From Verrucomicrobiota bacterium (GTDB lineage: Bacteria > Verrucomicrobiota > Verrucomicrobiia > Chthoniobacterales > UBA10450), in NCBI GenBank assembly GCA_003218785.1, contig QHOM01000058.1, positions 1-16,351 of the forward strand: DNA of 16,351 bases, written 5' to 3'. Shown here piece by piece: positions 14,191 to 16,351 of this stretch (position 1 is the first letter of the stretch; the number at the start of each line of letters is the position of its first letter). Under the pieces are notes generated by a model. The model did no database searches. It was not told where the DNA came from and worked only from the letters and a program-made list of their open reading frames with translations. A program made the translations under genes and the position numbers.

Positions 14191-14880
14191 GTGCAGCATT
14201 TGATTGTCGCCACCCGCAATGCGCGCAAGACACGCGAGATTCAACGGATTCTCGGACCGCGCTTCGCAGTCCGCGATTTGTCCGATCATCCTCAAATTCC
14301 CGAAACGATGGAAAGCGGAAAGACGTTTGAAGAAAACGCGGTTCTCAAGGCGACCGCCGCATCAAAAGAATTGCCCGGCCTCGTCATTGCGGACGACTCC
14401 GGCTTGGAGGTTTACGCGCTCGATGGCGCACCGGGAATTTATTCCGCGCGCTACGCCGGCCAGAACGCGAGCGACAAAGAGAATATTGACAAGTTACTTG
14501 GCGAACTTTCGCGCCGAGCAATGTGGCACAACTTTGCAAGTTGTGATTCTGGCGCAGGGCAAGTTGCAAACTTGCGCCACTTTGCTTCAGGGCGCTTTTG
14601 TTGCGTGATTGCGCTTGCGCACGAAGGCGAGCTGCTCGGCACGTTCGAAGGAACCGTCGAAGGAACAATTGTCGAGCGAGCGAGCGGCTCGCACGGATTC
14701 GGCTACGATCCAATTTTTGTTCCGAACGGATTCGGACAGACTTTTGCTGAGTTGCCTCCCAAAGTGAAGAATAGGATCAGCCACCGGACACAAGCGACTC
14801 GCGCGCTTGCCGCTAAACTTGGGGCTCTTAAGCTAAGCGATCAGGGCTTGGGCGGCGGTGGCGGGGCGCCGGGCTGCTGA
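14191..14880 (+). CDS. rdgB: XTP/dITP pyrophosphatase (RdgB/HAM1) with in-frame repeat insertion
   Basis: A house-cleaning nucleotidase that hydrolyses dITP, XTP and ITP to monophosphates, keeping deaminated purines out of DNA and RNA. The N-terminal nucleotide-binding motif is IVATRNARKTREIQ (5-18), then GKTFEENAVLKA (43-54). Catalytic Asp68/Asp69 lie in ADDSGLEVYALDGAPGIYSA (67-86). The C-terminal signature is GSHGFGYDPIFVPNG (166-180), with FAELPPKVKNRISHR (185-199). It is 229 residues, against about 200 for the family. The excess comes from ~25 residues at 110-134, where homologues join 'LxxLxx' directly to 'RFxCVIAL', and from a Gly-rich tail (211-229). The insertion is palindromic repeat DNA. 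GTG 14191 gives the expected start of the fold but has no visible ribosome site. The last 40 bases overlap the convergent exbD. Confidence 0.93.
   Translation: MQHLIVATRNARKTREIQRILGPRFAVRDLSDHPQIPETMESGKTFEENAVLKATAASKELPGLVIADDSGLEVYALDGAPGIYSARYAGQNASDKENIDKLLGELSRRAMWHNFASCDSGAGQVANLRHFASGRFCCVIALAHEGELLGTFEGTVEGTIVERASGSHGFGYDPIFVPNGFGQTFAELPPKVKNRISHRTQATRALAAKLGALKLSDQGLGGGGGAPGC
14523..14580. repeat. Family C palindromic element inside rdgB
   Basis: The first arm GTGGCACAACTTTGCAAGTTGTG (14523-14545) and the second arm ending AAGTTGCAAACTTGCGCCAC (to 14580) are inverted copies with a few mismatches. Each arm is itself a palindrome (CAACTT-TGC-AAGTTG and GCAAGTT-GCA-AACTTGC). The element reads through in frame, encoding about residues 111-130 of RdgB. 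Confidence 0.75.
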
Positions 14881-15299
14881 GCCGCTGGAGCGCCCGCTGC
14901 TCTGATTTGATACCCAACTTTCGTGATTCCGGCGGAACGGACCTTGTCCAAAACCGAAATCACATCGCCGTGCATGGCCATCAAGCTTGCGCTGATCGAG
15001 ACCTTAATGTCCGGATTAGCGCTGTGGAGTTGGTAAAGACGCGGGAGGACCTGGTCATCTGACACATACTGATTGTCGAAGTAAACAGCGTTCCCTTCCT
15101 GCACCTTTATGGAGACATAATCCTTCACCTGGCTTGGCGGAGGCGCAACCGCAGCCGGCAAGTTGACCCGAATACCTTTCATGTGAGTCTGGCTCAGGCT
15201 CACCATCATAAAGCTGGCGAGGAGAAAGAACATGATGTCGATCAACGGAATGATCTCGATGCGCGCTCTCTTATGCGGAATCGGCGAAGACAGTCTCAT
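14841..15299 (-). CDS. exbD: ExbD/TolR-family biopolymer transport protein (copy 1)
   Basis: A 152-residue single-pass inner-membrane protein. The cytoplasmic basic start (HKRARIE) leads to membrane segment IPLIDIMFFLLASFMMVSLS (17-36), with the proton-coupling aspartate at Asp21. The periplasmic domain (about 45-130) includes VYFDNQYVSDDQVLPRL and ends with ITKVGYQIRAAG. A Pro/Ala-rich tail (APAAQQPGAPPPPPKP) closes it. It lies 23 bases after the split tonB2. Its first ~35 residues are nearly identical to the second exbD, 1000 bases upstream. Its last 40 bases overlap the convergent rdgB, so both proteins' odd tails share one GC-rich run. By family knowledge it works with ExbB and TonB to energise outer-membrane uptake. 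Confidence 0.92.
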   Translation of the reverse strand: MRLSSPIPHKRARIEIIPLIDIMFFLLASFMMVSLSQTHMKGIRVNLPAAVAPPPSQVKDYVSIKVQEGNAVYFDNQYVSDDQVLPRLYQLHSANPDIKVSISASLMAMHGDVISVLDKVRSAGITKVGYQIRAAGAPAAQQPGAPPPPPKP

Positions 15300-15322
15300 A
15301 TTTTATATTTGTTAGGCAAGGT

Positions 15323-15851
15323 TCAGTACGAGGCGCCCGTCATTGTGAAGGTAATGGGAATCTTAACTTTGGAAACTGTTCCAGGCTTAAATCGCCACTG
15401 CCGAAACGCACTGGTGGCGGCGTTGTCCAATATCGGGCTTCCAATGCTTTGTGTCATGGAGGCACTGGTTACACTGCGGCTCCCTGGATCAAGAGATCGA
15501 CATTGTTCCGGGGCGACCGGCTGCTTGAGGCGCTTTGATCGGCGCGAATTTTTGTGTCGTCGGTTTCTTTGGCGGAGGTGTCGTCTCTTCGACGTACTCT
15601 GGCTTAATCTCTGGCGGTGGCGGAGGCTCGGGCAGCGGAATATCTTCCGGCGGAGGAGTAGGCTCCTCCGTTGCCTGCAGCGTCGCCTCAACGACGGCCG
15701 TTGGTACGTCAGGAGGAACCTCTACCGGCGCCTCCCGTTTTTGAGCGACGGCAACTGCTGTCAAGTGAATTGCCACGGCGCCACCGAAGGCTGCCCACCA
15801 CTGCCATCGCGGCGGTGGGCGGTAGAGTAACGGTTTTGGCGTTTTGGCCAT
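15323..15851 (-). pseudogene. tonB: TonB-like protein split by a frameshift
   Basis: From ATG 15851 the frame encodes a basic, aromatic N-terminus (MAKTPKPLLYRPPPRWQW) and an anchor with His29 (WWAAFGGAVAIHLTAVAVA). A Pro/Glu-rich linker (PEDIPLPEPPPPPEIKPEY) leads to GRPGTMSIS and a TGA at 15489-15491. The remainder of the TonB C-terminal domain continues in another frame as LDPGSRSVTSASMTQSIGSP, then ILDNAATSAFRQWRFKP and KVKIPITFTMTGASY, ending at 15323. The break lies at a TCTCTT run (minus strand). Restoring one CT unit would join SIS to LDPGSRSV. It may be a true pseudogene, a sequencing or assembly indel, or a programmed +1 shift. It sits between two exbD genes, 10 and 23 bases from them, so an intact TonB is expected. 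Confidence 0.75.
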
Positions 15852-15861
15852 ACAAAAAAAA

Positions 15862-16299
15862 TCAAGTACCAGATCCAGGAACTCCCCTGAGCGCTTCGCT
15901 CTTAATCTCAAATGAGATTTTGTAGAATCCTGCCGAGCGAAGCATATCGAGCAAGTGAACGACATTTCCGTGAACCGTGTCGCGGTCGCCACGCACGAAC
16001 ACTTTCGCTTCGGGATCCGATTGATGTACCTTTAGCAAGCGCGCCTGCAAATCAGTCTCGGTGACCTCGTCTTTGTCGAAGAAGTAATGACCATCCTTAT
16101 CGACAGACACACTGATGTAATCACGTTTCGATTGCGTCTCGCCCGAGCTCCCCGTGGGCAGGTTCACTTTAATGCCCTTCATATGCACCTGGCTCAGGCT
16201 CACCATCATGAAGCTGGCGAGGAGAAAGAACATGATGTCGATCAACGGGATGATCTCGATCCGCGCTCTTCTGTGGGGAATTGGTGAGGTTACGCGCAT
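15862..16299 (-). CDS. exbD: ExbD/TolR-family biopolymer transport protein (copy 2)
   Basis: A 145-residue ExbD/TolR protein. The start HRRARIE and membrane segment IPLIDIMFFLLASFMMVSLS (17-36, Asp21) are the same as in copy 1. The periplasmic domain differs: it includes DYISVSVDKDGHYFFDKDEV, then KVFVRGDRDTVHGNVVHLLD and AGFYKISFEIK near the C-terminus. It is the first complete gene of the exbD2-tonB2-exbD1 cluster, ten bases before tonB2. Two ExbD paralogues next to one TonB suggest a heteromeric ExbD pair in one complex, or a duplication followed by divergence of the periplasmic, partner-contacting half. Length is normal for the family. Confidence 0.93.
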   Translation of the reverse strand: MRVTSPIPHRRARIEIIPLIDIMFFLLASFMMVSLSQVHMKGIKVNLPTGSSGETQSKRDYISVSVDKDGHYFFDKDEVTETDLQARLLKVHQSDPEAKVFVRGDRDTVHGNVVHLLDMLRSAGFYKISFEIKSEALRGVPGSGT

Positions 16300-16308
16300 T
16301 GGATACCT

Positions 16309-16351
16309 TTAAATCGACGCGCCTTTCCCAGAAGTTTGGGGTGCCCCAGTG
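16309..16351 (-). CDS. Possible C-terminal tail of an upstream gene (ExbB expected), cut by window edge
   Basis: One minus-strand frame reads TGAPQTSGKGASI and stops at TAA 16309-16311, nine bases before the exbD2 ATG. A low-complexity Ser/Gly/Ala tail fits the end of an ExbB-type protein, and exbB normally precedes exbD. Only 13 codons are visible, and the other two minus frames are also open, so this rests on context alone. Confidence 0.2.
   Translation of the reverse strand, partial: TGAPQTSGKGASI

Noticed and set aside
1..16351. CRISPR array, tRNA/rRNA genes, integrase or transposase
   Set aside because: No regularly spaced direct repeats, no cloverleaf with a CCA-ready acceptor in the gaps, and no transposase/integrase motifs. 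The repeats seen are short, non-coding and palindromic.

Overview
The window looks like chromosome of a soil-type Verrucomicrobiota bacterium, close to Chthoniobacterales/'Udaeobacter'-like genomes. This is an inference from several things: a Gram-negative TonB/ExbB/ExbD complement, a plant-organelle-like histidyl-tRNA synthetase, an MscL with a zinc-ribbon tail, and dense short palindromic repeats of types I associate with such genomes. No 16S gene or marker search is available, so the lineage is provisional. Genes are tightly packed. No gene-free stretch exceeds 300 bases; the largest are 1907-2141, 5211-5417 and 10812-11020. I see no tRNA, rRNA, CRISPR array or transposase. In 10812-10999 I see nothing recognisable.

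Layout. (1) 1-1906, minus strand: a tonB-exbB-exbD energy-transduction operon cut by the window edge. (2) 2142-3146, minus: an OGG1-type 8-oxoguanine DNA glycosylase whose last ~60 codons are made of repeat DNA. (3) 3251-5210, plus: a sodium/solute symporter and a 7Fe ferredoxin, followed by a ~33-codon relic of a restriction-modification enzyme. (4) 5418-8560, minus: hisS-aspS, with a palindromic element filling their spacer. (5) 8697-9113, plus: a small threonine-rich secreted protein with a textbook terminator. (6) 9246-14052, minus: leuS-mscL (ATGA overlap), then a 3D-domain lipoprotein and galE. (7) 14191-14880, plus: rdgB, which carries an in-frame palindromic insertion. (8) 14841-16299, minus: a second cluster, exbD2-tonB2-exbD1, whose tonB is split by a frameshift. 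An exbB may lie just upstream.

The genes are housekeeping (translation, DNA and nucleotide repair, osmotic protection, envelope) plus two outer-membrane energisation modules. The unusual layer is the repeats. At least four families can be told apart by eye. Family A (TGTCATTCC...GGATGACA) supplies the stop codons of the glycosylase and hisS. Family D (CTGTAGCCG...) supplies or adjoins the stop codons of galE, the 3D lipoprotein and mscL. Family B (cACGAATgg/cACGGATca inverted arms) fills both divergent intergenic regions that separate oppositely oriented starts. Family C (GCAAGTTGCAAACTTGC) sits inside the rdgB reading frame. Repeats placed at gene starts, at gene ends and within a gene are the best candidate for something underdescribed here.
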